The translations under genes and the position numbers were made by a program. Under the pieces are notes generated by a model. That model had not been told where the DNA came from and did not search any database. It was given only the letters and a program-made list of their open reading frames with translations. Shown in pieces: positions 1 through 12,569 of a stretch of DNA of 64,000 nt. Every line of letters begins with the position of its first letter. The stretch's first letter is position 1. Source of the DNA: Cytospora piceicola (lineage: Eukaryota; Ascomycota; Sordariomycetes; Diaporthales; Cytosporaceae); contig JALQBC010000033.1 of NCBI GenBank assembly GCA_023375675.1, positions 124,001 to 188,000 on the forward strand, given 5' to 3'.

Positions 1-940
1 CGTTCCGGCGCGTCATATTCTACGCCACTCAGTTCGCGAATGAATGCATCCCTTCATTTCCCTACCATGACCCCACGTCTACTTGGTCTCCACCTGCCCC
101 CCCCCCCCCACAGCGATACATGGAGACTCGTCAGGCGAGGGGGCTCAGAGCCTTATACCACGACGACCGTGAATCGTATCAATAGTGGACCTTCTGGGCG
201 GTGGTTTCGAGAGGTGGGGCGGGCCTCATAATGTCTCTCATATCTACAGTTCCCACCGCTGTTCAGACAGCCTACACGATCAAATCAACGGCACGGGTAT
301 GGGACGTGAGCAGCGATAGTCACCCTGGGGCAGTCATGGCGGTAGGGCGCTCGAATCGCCCACACACAGCATGGAAAATCTGCCTTATCCTAGATCAATC
401 TATGTTATACATGTTGCCTTCGGTGTAATATAGTTTGGATCCTCAGTTAAAGTTATAGTGGTTAGGCTCATGTCGTGGTGCGTGGAATCATATGGTATCT
501 TTCGGCTGGCCGGAACCATGCCTGCGCCTCCCCTTAAATTTATTTCCCGGATATCGAATATGGATAGCTACTTAAGTACCTAGCTGGTAAATTAGTAGCA
601 TCCTGATTCAATTCGGGGTTGACCAGTCATGACACTGACAGACTTGGCCTCTGCCCAGGTGGAAACTAAGTCGCATTTGGCAGAGCAGGATGGCACAGAT
701 ATTTCCAAGGTTGATGAGCTCACCAACACTGAACAATTTTACAGTGAGAATATTTGAAATCAAACAATTGATCTGTTGGACATCTGATTGGAATACGGGT
801 TTGCAGCCTACTCACGTTGGTAATCGATATCTTGAACAACGAACCTCATCTGTGCCGAAACATCGGAGAACAGTAAGGAATTTTTTGAGTTGAATTTCAT
901 TCGGTAACCACCAGTCCCATCATTTATCCGTCACTTTCAC
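1..940. other. Intergenic, no gene seen
   Basis: Only short unrelated reading frames occur here and none shows a recognisable motif or fungal splice signals that would join them. There is a C-rich homopolymer near 98-110. The stretch includes the 3' flank of the rhodopsin-like gene that ends at 941. Confidence 0.6.
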
Positions 941-2340
941 CTAGGAAGCCTGTCCATAGAGATACATCTGATCAACGTCCCTTGGCGGCTGCACCAGCCC
1001 ATGAGTACTGCCAGTATCATTTGGGCCAACCCAATCATTCTGAGCCCGGCCTCCAGAGTTCGTGCCTCCCGCTACCCTTGAGCTGTAAGTCCGTTGCAAC
1101 ACAAGTGTCGTCCCATCCGAGCTGCATGATGTTTGCGTCAAGTCGCCCTTGGTCTGTTGCGTATATTCGGGCATTAGATATGAGTCGTACGGTAAACGAT
1201 CAGCTTTGTTGACAGGTATTCGTCCCGGGGTATTCGAGTTGAGTGGGCCATAGTAGACCTTCTTGCCCGGTAGCACAGATGGCTGCTCCACGTCGAAGCT
1301 TCGAAGGAGCTTGCGCATCATAGGTAGACAGCTGGCGATGATCCCCAGGCCTGTCTCGATCTCGCTCCAGAGGACGAAGGAGCCAATCTTGTATAGCTCA
1401 TCTTTGCCGTCCTTGCCGACGGCTTCGATTTGGGATGGGATACGGAGAATAGCACCCAGGCAGGCGATCCCTCCCAGTCCAAGTATAAGGCCAGTGGAAA
1501 GTTTGAGGCTCTTCTTCATCTTCAGGCCGCGGATTATGAAGATCGGGACGATGGCCAGGGCGATATCCAATGCTATGAACACTGCAACACCGATCCATTG
1601 CAAGATCGCGATTGTCTGGTTGGAATCCTTGCAACCCCCAGAGGGATCGCAGCGCACGAGAAACGTGATGAGCTCGCCCAAAGTAGACAATATTATAGCC
1701 ACCATAATCAACCATAGAGCCCAGTTGACTCCGCGCTGGGAACTTCCCTTGTTGATGCGTAGTAAGGTTGAGCAGATGCTGGCTTTGATGAACCCAATAG
1801 CGAGTAGATAGGTAACGTTTAACCAGTAGATGACCTTTGCGGCCTGCATTAATATCTTAAAGTTCTGATCAATGATTGAGTCGGGTGTTCCAATGCCAAC
1901 AGTTGTTCCCCATGCAACCACGCCATATTGAAAGAGGTTGAATATCTGTGATATTTCTAGTTAAATCTCCGCTTTGAGGACGTTGACTTTGAAAACTTAC
2001 CAGTCCCAGCCATGTGATTCCATCATCAACCTATCCGATGCAATGGTCAGTATACAATTTTCCTATGGCATTATAAAAGTCCATTGACGGACTTCATTGT
2101 TTACTGAGGTCTTGTAAAGACATCTTAGGGGTTATAACTCGAGTATCTGGGAGCCCGTAGCAAAGACATAAAGTAACATACCCAGAAACTGCGTTCCCTC
2201 AGGCGCTGCCATGTGCGAAGTCCCACCGCTAGAAGACACACAATATCGAGAAGAATCGTAAATGTTAATATCATCTCTGCGAAACCTGTGGGGCGCAGAG
2301 AGCTTGGCAAAGAAGCCATAGCGGCTTCTTGCGAGGCCAT
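941..2340 (-). CDS. Rhodopsin-domain (PTH11-type) integral membrane protein
   Basis: I assemble three exons on the minus strand: 2340-2182, 2030-2001 and 1945-941. The donors are GTATGT and GTAAGT and the acceptors TAG and CAG; all junctions are in phase 0, giving 397 residues. The tiny second exon encodes VDDGITWLGL, a typical early motif of the fungal rhodopsin-domain family, and it would be missed without splicing. Several hydrophobic spans follow (for example the TYLLAIGFIKASICSTLLRI, AVFIALDIALAIVPIFIIRG and ILGLGGIACLGAILRI regions), then a long polar cytoplasmic tail of about 110 residues rich in Ser, Thr and Tyr. The family is large in plant-associated ascomycetes and is usually annotated as an integral membrane or PTH11-like receptor; ligands are unknown. 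There is no CFEM domain at the N-terminus. It stands alone, with no neighbour within 3 kb upstream. The family call is confident; the receptor role is inference. Confidence 0.85.
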
Positions 2341-5300
2341 GATACAGTCGGTGGGCAGGACTTATGGAACCAAAAGAGACACAGTTCACTGACGAAACTC
2401 GAAAAGAGATGTGCCGGTTGGAACAGATATCAGTGTGCTTTCTGCCCAATCTTGTAGGCATCCATATATCCCGAAGGGTTGTCTGCAATTTCTTGACACC
2501 TACAAAGGGTGGGTGGGGGCACCTGTGTAAGCCTGATGAAGACATGACCATGATCAGCCCCGGCTCCCAACGTCGCCGCCACAATGTTGAATCCTACGAC
2601 CCCAGTGTGCCTCTCTCACAATGATCAGTGATGATCTTTCAGTCAAGATAACGATGATTGGTATACCTCATGCTGCAGGCTAAGTACCTGTAGTGTTGGT
2701 GGGGCGGCGATCATCTGCCATGGATCATGGTGCATGACATGGTGCATGGATCCTAGGATCTAGACTGGACCACCACGTCGGACAGGCACCTTGACCTTCA
2801 AACGGCTGAGGATGTTGTGGTTGCCACAGAAGCCTCAATTCCTGCTTAGTACAGACTTGAATAGGTTAGGGTTGCTTGGAACAGTCATCGCAATAGAAAT
2901 AAGTATGGGTTTAGGTACGGAAGAGCCCTTGTAGTTGAACCAGCTTGGATGGCCTGCAAAGCACCTGCAGCTTGAACATTGAGATCCTCCAAAATTCCGG
3001 ACACGGGTTTCACGCGAACCACCTCAGAAGGGGATCACAATGCAGACTGTGCGTTCTTTCAGGATTCGTTGCAGTGTAGATCGTTTCTCTTAGTGCTTCT
3101 TCACCTGTAATTTTTAGCATCTTACCGATCCATGCATCGCCGCAAACTTTCGTTGCTAGGTTCAGAGTTGATACCGGACGAGTGTAATTGAACACCATCT
3201 TCTTCAATGTTCACCACCACAAATTTGATACTGAGGACCTTTTGTTGGCATGAAGAGCCAATCACATGTGGTCTGAGGTCTTCATCGAGCCCAACGGTTG
3301 TAATGTAACAGCGAAGGAACAGGTGGGTCGCCTCCAAACGCAGATCGTCTTCAGACTTCGGCCGCCTATGAATAAACCCGCGAACGCTATAGACTAGCCC
3401 TAAAAGGGTTTAACGACCGACGAAGATCAGATCCAGGCAGACATACAAGGCTTTAGGTGTGACTACATAATGCCACATGCACGTGGTACACCCCATAATA
3501 TTTCATGGGATTCACCGATCCTGACTCAGTAAGTGCTTATGACCCGATGTACGAACTTTGATATCCTTAGCCCAAAATCCTCATATGAAGGAGTTGATTC
3601 AGGCTGAAAACATATGCAGCGTGTAGGACTTGGGCGCACTAGGGGCAAACTTGCAATCTACCTTTAGGCTGTCCGAAATCCTTTTGAGGGAATAGCACTT
3701 GCTCATGAGAGAGGGGGATTACGAGTTGGTTCTACCCTAGGGTACTTTGGAATCACCAACGATGTAAAGCCTAATAGCTGTTGCCAACCTGGGACGTGGC
3801 CACCCTTGGAACCGGAGGGAATGGTCGACTGCAAAGTATCAATTATCACACGCTTGCAGTGAAAAGTCCCTTTGGTATCGTCAAGATCTCCGAGAATGAT
3901 GCAACGTGCATGGATTATGTACACGATATGGAGACAACATTCCAGGGTTGCAAACGTGCCTTACATACGTATACAGTAGTCAATCGCCTGGCTGAATCCT
4001 TCCACAAAGATGGACTGGGCTCGAAGACCGGCCTAGATATTTTTCATTCTACCCCACGTGTTTATCGATATTAGCTACTCACCAGTTTGATGATAAAGTA
4101 CCGCACTGATGATTTTCAGAGAAGCCCACATAGCATGTGTACAGTACAGTCCCCAGTAGCAATCCTCACTGCTCCGGGGTATTATTTACCAGATATGTCC
4201 CTGTTAGCATTGACAGCTAAATGATCATGCCCCAGAGCTGGATATATAGTGCGAATCAGGCTTGTGGCAAACAGATTACTATCAGTCTTCACGGAGGGAT
4301 GGATGTTTGTAGGCATTCTAAGTCGATGAAAACACCTGAATGGATATCAGTCCCTCCGGCAAACTCCTTCCTCGTTACCGAAAAGACAGATGGCACAAAC
4401 GGTGCGCTGATTCTGATCCCTCTCGCTTACTTCCTGTATGGCACGGGGTTCAATGTTGATCCTTCCGCCCGACATGAGAATGTATACCCTAGGGTCCCAC
4501 GGGGTAGTAAGTCAGTTGATGAGACATCTGGAAGTAAGCATATTCAATACGAATACCACCCGATTACGAGCATCATCTTCGCTCTCCTCAGTACCAAAAC
4601 TGAGATTATAAGCCATCATATGTGTGCAGATATGTACAGTATAAGGTTGTATGGGTGTACAATTGTGTCGGTGGAATTGAGGGTGGAAGCAAATGACAAT
4701 ATTTGAAGTGGCAGGGAGTAGGAATTACCACACTCTGGTTACTTGGCTGTACGAAGAAAGTCGTCGAAGTGCCAGGACCAACCATTCTCTCGTACATATG
4801 CACCAGTGGGCTGGGTAGAGCCCCTAGGCCTTGTCACTGTCAGGGGCTTCTGTGGCGAAAAGGTCGTCCAACTACCACCTACCGATTTCTCGTCTCCTGT
4901 GCAAAGGAGCCCTCACCTAATTGCTACCTGTATAAGACCGAGACCGCGGATCCACCTTTGACCTTAGGGAGTCCTCGGCCTCCTGGTAAGAGGAAATTCA
5001 AAGATGCCCGTGCAAGATCGTGCGCCTGGCAGCTCGCATGGGAGGAGGTACGAAGAAAGGCGATTCTTGACAGTCCAGCCTTTTGTTTTCTGCCCTTACC
5101 GTTCTTATAGATCCTTCCATTCTTCTTTCCCCTTCCTGCCGATGACGTAGAGTGCGGGATGACAGTACTGCTTATGAGGTGTCTTTAAAGTACAGGGTGC
5201 GATGGAAGCCTGAGACCGGACAGGAATGGGCTCCGCGCAGCTAAGGAGCCCATGTTGAGTCTCTTTGTGACTTTGCTCAAACAGTATCGAATTGTAAGGA

Positions 5301-5605
5301 CATGATACAATGTAGGTCATCTGACTGTCATAATGACCATCACTATGGCCTCTATGAGCCTTTCCGTTTTAAGGCTTCTCGAACAGTCTCGTCACGGCAG
5401 GGCTCTTGGCTCCTTACCAACCTACCCTCACATAATAGCTCGTCTCCGAGGAACCTGACTGGTGTAACAGGTACATGATGCATTCCGTCGCAACCTAAAA
5501 ATAAGAAAAGAGTGGATCTTCCGAGGAGGTTGAGGGAACGACATGTGGATCAATGGTGATGCCCTCGGGGATGGAGAGCTGCCCAGAGATCCCAGCCCTG
5601 AGGGC
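2341..5605. other. Gene-poor spacer
   Basis: About 3.3 kb in which I recognise no gene. The longest open frames (161 codons at 4221-4706 and 135 codons at 4703-5110, both +) have no domain, no plausible partner exons and atypical composition, so I leave them out. The right part near 5540-5605 is the 3' flank of the next minus-strand gene. Confidence 0.5.
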
Positions 5606-6792
5606 TCAAGCAGTCAGGAGTGGATGAATACTCATCTCAATGGCCTGCTTCGCGAGACCCGGCCCCTTCTGGGTGACGGTAGTCTGTACCCAGCTCTTCA
5701 GATTCTCCCACGCGCGCAACAGCCACGTGAGGAACGCGCCAAATGCAGACCGGAACCAGCCCCAGACGGTATCCCACGGGATGTAATAGATGGCCGCAGC
5801 GGCTCCCACACCGACCAGCGCCATTTGCCCGGGCCCGGACAAGCACAGGAGCCCGGCGCTGACCCTGAAGGCGCCCTCGATGCCCGAGGCCGTCAGCTTT
5901 GTTGCCGCCTGGACGACGATGCCGCCGGCGTAGCACTCGACGACCTGCGCGAGTGAGCTGGTACCGGCCGCCACGTCGAGCAGCTTGTTGACTGGGTCCC
6001 TCCACTTATCCCACTGGGGGTTACCTTCACACTTGGCCTCGCACATCTCCTTGAAGTGTTTGCACACCTCCTCCCGCTGCTGCTTCGAGATGGCGGCCAG
6101 TGCATCACGGGCGGTCCAGGGGATACCCATGCTGAGCTGGATGGCAACGTCCGGGCCGAGGATGATGTTGTGTTCGCCCACGCGTTTGGACTGCCACTCG
6201 TCGAGTCTGACACCGCAGAAGGTGGAACCGCCGTTGAGGACGAGTTTCCTGTTGGCTTCGACACTTCCGGGGCGCCTGGACTCGTTTGCACATCGGATGA
6301 TGTACAAATTGTCGATGGTTGCTGGTACATTAAATTGAAGTTGCTGGATCTCGACGTGGCGGCTGACGAGGAGGAAGAGCTCATGGACCTGTCCATGGCT
6401 TGCCGAGCTGTCGATCTCGTGTTGAAGAGACTGGGGTGTGGTGATGCACATGGTGGCTTTTGCTAATCGGTAGACACTAATCAGCACGCCGTGACACAGA
6501 GGAGTCGAGCATAGTTGGGATGGGATCGGTCGCAGCACCGCGAGAGTGACGTACTCTTCTTCACCTTCACCTTCCACCACCGCGGCTTGGCCCTTTCGTT
6601 CAGGAGCGAGACCGTGCCCTTCCTGACTACCGGGAGCAGAACAGCATTATCGTGGGCCTTCCATCTCTTGATGCCTTGGTAGACATGCTCGCACTCCCGT
6701 TGACTTGATTGTGCTCGAGCTTCGTCCCTGCTTGACTTGTTTGACTCGCGCGAGTTGTGCTTGGCAAGAGATTTGGAGTTGGGAGAAGACAT
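5606..6792 (-). CDS. Hypothetical protein with hydrophobic, Trp-rich C-terminus
   Basis: I do not recognise this family. Two exons, 6792-6555 and 6462-5606, join across a 92-base intron with donor GTACGT, a branch-like GCTGAT and acceptor TTAG. The frames fuse exactly and give 364 residues. The N-terminal 80 residues are basic and Ser-rich. Residues about 85-270 are soluble and mixed, with WTARDALAAI and a Cys cluster in the EEVCKHFKEMCEAKCEG region. Residues about 279-308 form a Gly/Ala-rich hydrophobic segment, followed at about 309-340 by an aromatic amphipathic stretch (WDTVWGWFRSAFGAF, WLLRAWENLKSW) that could insert into or lie on a membrane. There is no signal peptide. An alternative is a start inside exon 2 at 6450, which would drop the basic N-terminus. 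Function is unknown. Confidence 0.6.
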
Positions 6793-8235
6793 TCTCGAGG
6801 TTATCGTCTGCTACCAGAGCAGACTTGTAGTCATTCAGAAGTGCGCAGCAATCTTCGATAAAGACCGTAAAGCCGAGGTAACGATAGTTGTAATGTTGGA
6901 TAGGTGGATGGATGAGTCAACAGATAGCATGGTAAGGGCTCCCATGGGAGTCTTGTTCAAATAGACACTGGTTCCCCGAGGAGCGTATGGAGCCACGGGG
7001 GCTGCCACTGACCCCACGGTAGCCCCCGCGACATACTGTAGTGATTGTTTATCACCGAGGCGGAAGAGGCGCCTACCATAGAGGTCCCCAGCTTCGTCTG
7101 CTTCATTGGGTCAGCATCAACCAAGTGGAGGCCGGGGCCACATCATTGACACGTGTAATGGCTGGTAGTTTATGCAGTTGGCCCCGCTACTTGTGGTCTG
7201 GATCCTGAAGCCGGAACAACTCTCACCGCCAGGCAATCTCAGGAGATAGTTTTGAGGGGTAAGCAGAGATGGGGCCTCATCACATACGGTAGAACGGCAT
7301 ATTCAATACTTGATGGGTAGATCTCCCGGAACGCTGGGAAATTCCAATGCTTGGTCTTGCTAGCCAATCGGGTCGGCCCGGAGTAGAAATTAGATCGTAG
7401 AGGGTACCCAAGCATGTATGTACCTATATGGACGGTGGATCAAGTTTATTTACGACAACAGATTAACCCAGCCCACTGAGGTGGATGTACTCCTCCATTC
7501 TGAGGGTTAGGGTACTTCTCTCGGTGAGAGAGGAAAACTGGGCTTGTCAATCCATGGATCCTGGCAATATTGACGGGGAGTCCGGTGGACAGGAGATCGC
7601 CAACTGTTTCAAAGTAGTTTATTGGTGATGGACTCTTGTATCAAGTAAATCATGATGACTCCTCGGCAGACCGCAGGAAACTCAGAAGAGTACCTAGGTA
7701 CCTACAAAAGTTGAAGGGGTAGGCAATATGTAAATACGTCGACCCCTGAGCCACTATATTCCCCCTGCACTCAGCCCCAACACCACGATGACATTGATTC
7801 CACACAGTGGTATGGTACTCGTGGTATGTAGCCAGGGCAGCCATGGAGTTGTGAGGGACTCACGGTGAGAAGCTGACAGGTGACAGGACAGGCGATAGGA
7901 AAGCATGGAGATCGGAAGTCGAGATGCTTTCATCCGAACCTGTCAATGCAACTCTGCAAGGTCCTACAGGCCCCACAGTGACGTACTCTAGATGTCCGGT
8001 ATACGTGCATCCTGAAACTCTGGAGCTATCACCAGTCATGACAGCCATCAAAAAGTGACGCGGGGGAACTTGTCTGGATTTCCTACAGAGCACCTGCAAA
8101 GTACTGACAGCAAGACTCCCAGTGCTCCGCACCTGTGTTGCTGCATGTCTGTCATGTCGAATTCTCAATGGTTGTAATTCTGTGTAGTTTCCTGTTATCC
8201 TGACATATTGACGCGTGCCGCGGCGATCAACAAAC
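6793..8235. other. Divergent intergenic region
   Basis: The spacer lies between the minus-strand hypothetical gene and the plus-strand Sfk1-like gene and must hold both promoters. I see no gene. It contains a palindromic TACCTAGGTA motif at 7691-7700 followed by another AGGTACCT half, a motif that recurs in other spacers of this window. The 167-codon minus frame at 7860-8363 overlaps the real Sfk1-like start and has no recognisable content. Confidence 0.5.
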
Positions 8236-9135
8236 ATGGCCGGCCCGTGGCTCAAAGTCTTTAGAGACTTCCGATACTCACACCAGCTCTGGGTCTTCCC
8301 ATTGGTGGCAGGCATTTCCTGGTTCACGACACTGAGTATCCTCCTCATCAGGTGGCTGGCCATTGGTCGGCCCAGGTATCCAGGTCAAGTCAACCCAGAA
8401 ATCCCCTTCATCAGCGACATTGCGGCGTTTACATTTCAGCCCGTGTTCATCGCTGGCTGCGCCATCACCGGAGTTACTTTTGCGGGCACAGTCTTTGCCG
8501 TGCAGCATGTGCGGTACTCCCCCAACTTCTATGGGCTGACGAATGATGCTCAGTGGCGCCAGAGCACTAGCTTTGTGGCGTTTTTTATGGGCTTCCTCGC
8601 AGCCACAAGCTTGGTGCTGCTGAGCATCTTTGACACCTTTGAGAACAATGACGAGCATCGGTATATCTTGATGTCCGTCTTTGCCGGCCTTGGGCTGGCA
8701 GGAATTTTGACCACGGCAGTGTGGTGGGATCAAATCTGGGGCCCGGCACGGTTTGCTGGACTGAGGAAATGGTGAGGCTTGGGCGGTTTCCTGCCAGCTA
8801 CTTCCAATATATGTACAGCTAACACCGAGTTTGACTCTAGGTGCCTCTTCAATGCAATTCTTGTTCTGAGTCAGACAGCCCTCGGCATCGCATTTGTCTT
8901 CTTCATGTATTCCGGGCGCTACAGGATCTCTGGATATCTGGAATGGACCTTGTGTTATATAGGGTCATTCTGGCTTGTCTCTTTTGTTGGATACACCAGG
9001 TAAGTCTCCACAACCCGGGGACCTATCGTGAAGTACTTGTGAACCACAAGGCGCTGACAGTATACCAACAGGTTCAGGGCGGGCAGCAACGAGGTGGAAG
9101 TCATCGACGAACGGCAACCTTTGTTGTCTCCATAA
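8236..9135 (+). CDS. Frag1/DRAM/Sfk1-family six-span membrane protein
   Basis: Three exons, 8236-8771, 8841-8999 and 9072-9135, encode 252 residues. The donors are GTGAGG and GTAAGT and the acceptors TAG and CAG. The start is the ATG at 8236 in CAAACATGG context; the frame upstream lacks another ATG. Six hydrophobic spans are visible at about residues 20-42, 65-90, 111-133, 144-165, 181-203 and 212-231. The PFISDIAA loop and the DTFENNDEHR loop are typical of the family, and the C-terminal tail is short and acidic, ending LLSP. In yeast Sfk1 acts at the plasma membrane with the PI4-kinase Stt4 complex and in phospholipid asymmetry; animal DRAM and Frag1 relatives act in autophagy and GPI-anchor lipid remodelling. 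The exact role here cannot be assigned from sequence. Confidence 0.85.
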
Positions 9136-11017
9136 GTTGCCCGAACTGCATCTAAATATGTCGAACGGCATTGAAATTTGAAAACCTTGTTATAGGAGGG
9201 TATCGGTGGACATTGAGAGGACTGAGTTGGGCAAGCCGATCAGAGATATCCCAAAGAATGACATTCATCATTGATATGTCTTTGAGTACCTACTTAAGTT
9301 ACCTTTAAGTAGGTATCTAAGTAGGCAACGCAGCCGGTACACAGCAGAATCATCGGCTCCGCGTGCATGTGATCTGCTTTGCCGAACACCACATGCATAC
9401 CGCCTGGCCCTGGGCTTTTCGAAGCAGTTGCCAGGTGGAATTTATCCAGGCATCTTCAGAAATTCTGAAACCATTTTGAAATGGTACGGTTCAAAATCTA
9501 ATTCAATAATAACGTCCTTCCAAAGTACCTAGTATCCTTCCTTCCTCCAAGTATTATGTCCTTCTTAAGGCCTGTATCTTACTTCGGGCCCCATCCTACT
9601 AAATACTCTACGTTCGTGAAATGCACATGTGGCTCGGAGCCCTAAAATAATTGCATCTAGGAACTATGTCCAACTGAATTTAAGCGCAAGGGTGTTTTAT
9701 AACGAGAAAACCAGCAGAAAACCATAATCTAAACATCTTCAAAATATGTTTAGGTGCGGTATGGTATTTATAGCAATCTTGCAGAACCTTCAAGCGAATC
9801 GGGTTCCTTGATTTTCTGTCGTGGCTGGATTAAATCTCACAGCTGCCCAGGTGACAGACCGTCACTATCACAGTGGACGCGGACATCAGCAACATCGCTT
9901 ATCCTCTTGCATATTTTCAGTGCGTGACTACATAGTGGACATATTTTGCAAACCTCATATATCTTCCGTTACCTCCAGAGGGGTACAAGACGCAAGCCGG
10001 TGAAAGACACAAAGAGTCGCAATATGGCCAGAGATGAACTGTCCTTAAAGTAGCTGCTCAAGGAATGTGATTCAATATGAGATGCCAGGAAATGCCAATT
10101 GGTTTTTTTTATAAAAAAAAACACAGGAAATCCGGCGAGTCGAGGTTTGTATAGTCGGCACGAGAGGTACGATCAACTGTGGGGTTCTATATATTCAGCA
10201 CTGAGAGCAACGAATGCAAACAGGCAGGCACACACCCACTCCAGGCTTGTATATTGCCGGTTTGTTGCACATTACTTGAAAGATTACTCAGGTTCATGGC
10301 TAGTCCGAGCCATAGCCCCACTGGAGGTGGTCACCCTTTTGTTGGTGCAGTGGTGTTTTAATACGGTTCCCGGGGTCCCTGTTAATAAGTAGGGCACTCC
10401 TCCCCAAGCAGCAAACCCACATCTGTTAATACTTCAACAGTGGGTCACCAGATCCCGAGTTTCACTACCAAGTGCTGCAATAGATATTATCAAAGTCGGG
10501 CATGTCCTAACGCCAAGTCACTGAAAAATGTTACGGATATAAAATATGAGGAGCTTGTGTGAAGATCGGCGCCACAAGTGTGGGTGAGAGTACGTACGAA
10601 GAGTTGGCATTGCTACCTTCTCACGACTGAACTGACAGAGCGCCGCTGATGCAACCCGAGAGATATCCAGCTGAAATGTCGTATTCCGCTAGCGGCGCTG
10701 GCGGCATGGTTGGCTATTCTTACCGCAGATCTGACTTTGTTTTTATTGGGCAGAGTCAGCAGACCACATCTTACCTGCAGCCAACATGCATACTTATAAT
10801 TAAATACTTCCTATGAGTGGTTAAACCGCGAACCACATTGAATGTTTGCGACTCGATCATATCTCGATGACCATGCCCCGCCCATGCTGCATGCCATGGT
10901 TGAACTTCTTTCTTGTTTCCAGTTCCATGTAGTTTTCCTCCGAGATAGCGGGACTGCATCGAAGCCGCGCTCCATTCGATACCAACCCATGAGCAAACAC
11001 GCACTAGAACATATGCT
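9136..11017. other. Intergenic, AT-rich in parts
   Basis: No gene is supported. At 9285-9325 there is a dense run of ACCTACTTAAG/AAGTAGGT-type inverted motifs. At 10101-10122 there is a T8-ATA-A9 inverted run able to form a hairpin. The last few hundred bases are the upstream region of the gene starting at 11018. Confidence 0.5.
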
Positions 11018-12072
11018 ATGTCGGCCGCAAGCATCATAGCCGAGCTTGGCCTGAGTTGTCCACAGGGCGGGTCGTTCTACATCTGTCAGGGCGCCGAAAT
11101 ACAGTTCCTCGGTTGCTGCACAATCGACCCTTGCGCCGGCGGCACTGGTGACTGTCCCAAAGAGTCTCTTCGCTACTCCAGCTACAGCAAGGATAACTAC
11201 ATCGCCATACCGTCGGAGAATTGCGGCTCACCATACAACTCGAGCTCATGGTATACTTGCTCCAACGCTGACCCACCGTTCATGGGATGCTGCGCTTCGA
11301 ATCCTTGCAACGACGGCTGTTCGAATGATGAACTCTTGGCGGCAAGAGTTGACGACGATCCCTCCAACGCCAGTATATTTCTGACGGCGACAGCTACCGC
11401 AACGACATCCGGCACGACCTCAAACGGTGTCGGCTCTTCATCAGCATCGGGTGACCATGAATCTACATCATTATCGACAGGTGCTATAGTCGGAATCGCC
11501 ATCGGAAGTTCTCTAGCAGCCCTCATTGCGGCGGTGGTACTATTTCTGTGCTACAAGAGACAGGAGAAGGCAAAGAAGACAGACCTAGTTGCTTCGGGAC
11601 AGCCAAACCCGTATGGAACCCCGGGCGCGTATATCCCAAGTCCATACCAAGGTAAGCTTGTTTTCCATTTTCGGCTCCGCGCTCTTTCACAGCTAACACT
11701 AATTGTCCAGACTCATTTGGCAGCCCAGGGTTCAGTCCGGGCCTTCCTTATTCAGGTCAACAATACGGCAACGAGAAACTAAACGGCATCGCGAACGCTT
11801 CTGCCCAGTCTTTGTACCAGCGACCACTCTCATGTAGTCTCTCCTCGATGTATGGATATGACCCTAGCGCGCAAGCATCAGTCAGCTCTGAAGGTAGTCG
11901 GGACTGGGGTTTCCAGCCCCAGCAACAACAACATCTGTATACTGTGTCTGAGATGGGAAACACAGAGGTTCTGCGGCCAGTGTCTGAGCTTCCAGGTTCT
12001 GAACCTCAGGGCCCGCTTCAGGCGTATAAGTCTGGTTATGCAAAGGTCGCAACTGATGTCGATGATAGTTAG
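11018..12072 (+). CDS. Single-pass membrane protein with duplicated cysteine module
   Basis: Two exons, 11018-11651 and 11711-12072, separated by a 59-base intron (GTAAGC...CCAG), encode 331 residues. The outer part carries twelve cysteines arranged as two similar modules: Cys14, 23, 33-34, 39, 46 and Cys69, 81, 91-92, 97, 101. The matching cores are FLGCCTIDPC and FMGCCASNPC, so the region looks like an internal duplication. A Ser/Thr-rich stalk (about 120-152) leads to one hydrophobic span at about 155-178, flanked by YKRQEKAKK on the inner side. The cytoplasmic tail is rich in Gln, Tyr, Ser and Pro. There is no N-terminal signal peptide, so topology would depend on the single span. This layout recurs in uncharacterised filamentous-fungal proteins and resembles cell-wall sensors in plan only (no WSC domain). 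Function is unknown. Confidence 0.8.
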
Positions 12073-12569
12073 ACCCGTGGATGCAATTCGCATGTGATGT
12101 CAAGCGCTTGAAGGGCTTGGAAACGTGAGGGGCGGATAGATCATTCTAGATTCTGTAAGACTATATATACTATATGTTCATCAAACTTGTTCGCAAACCC
12201 ATGAGTCAATGAACACTTGGATAGTCAATGCTTTTAGGAGTCAATGTGTGATTTTACCGTAGGATGAGCTATATAATGTAAGTCACTACGATTCGAATAA
12301 AACTATATATCCATGGTCGTCACATTGCTATATCGCAGCCGATTTGTTCGAGAAACCTGTGCATAAACAAGTAGGCTGTAATACCTTACAAACCGCAATG
12401 CAATAGCTTCGCGAGTTTCACTGTCCAGGAGGGATGCTTCTCACCCTGGGGCAGTCTAGTAACATTAACACCGGAAACATCGACCCCGGACGAAGGAAGC
12501 CTCCTATGTTTCTTCCGTATGAGACGTACAAAAAAAGTAATGCGCAAGAAAAAGAACGCAAAACAAAAC

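Noticed and set aside
4221..5110. Two overlapping plus-strand ORFs of 161 and 135 codons
   Set aside because: No domain or splice partners; different frames with no sensible junction.
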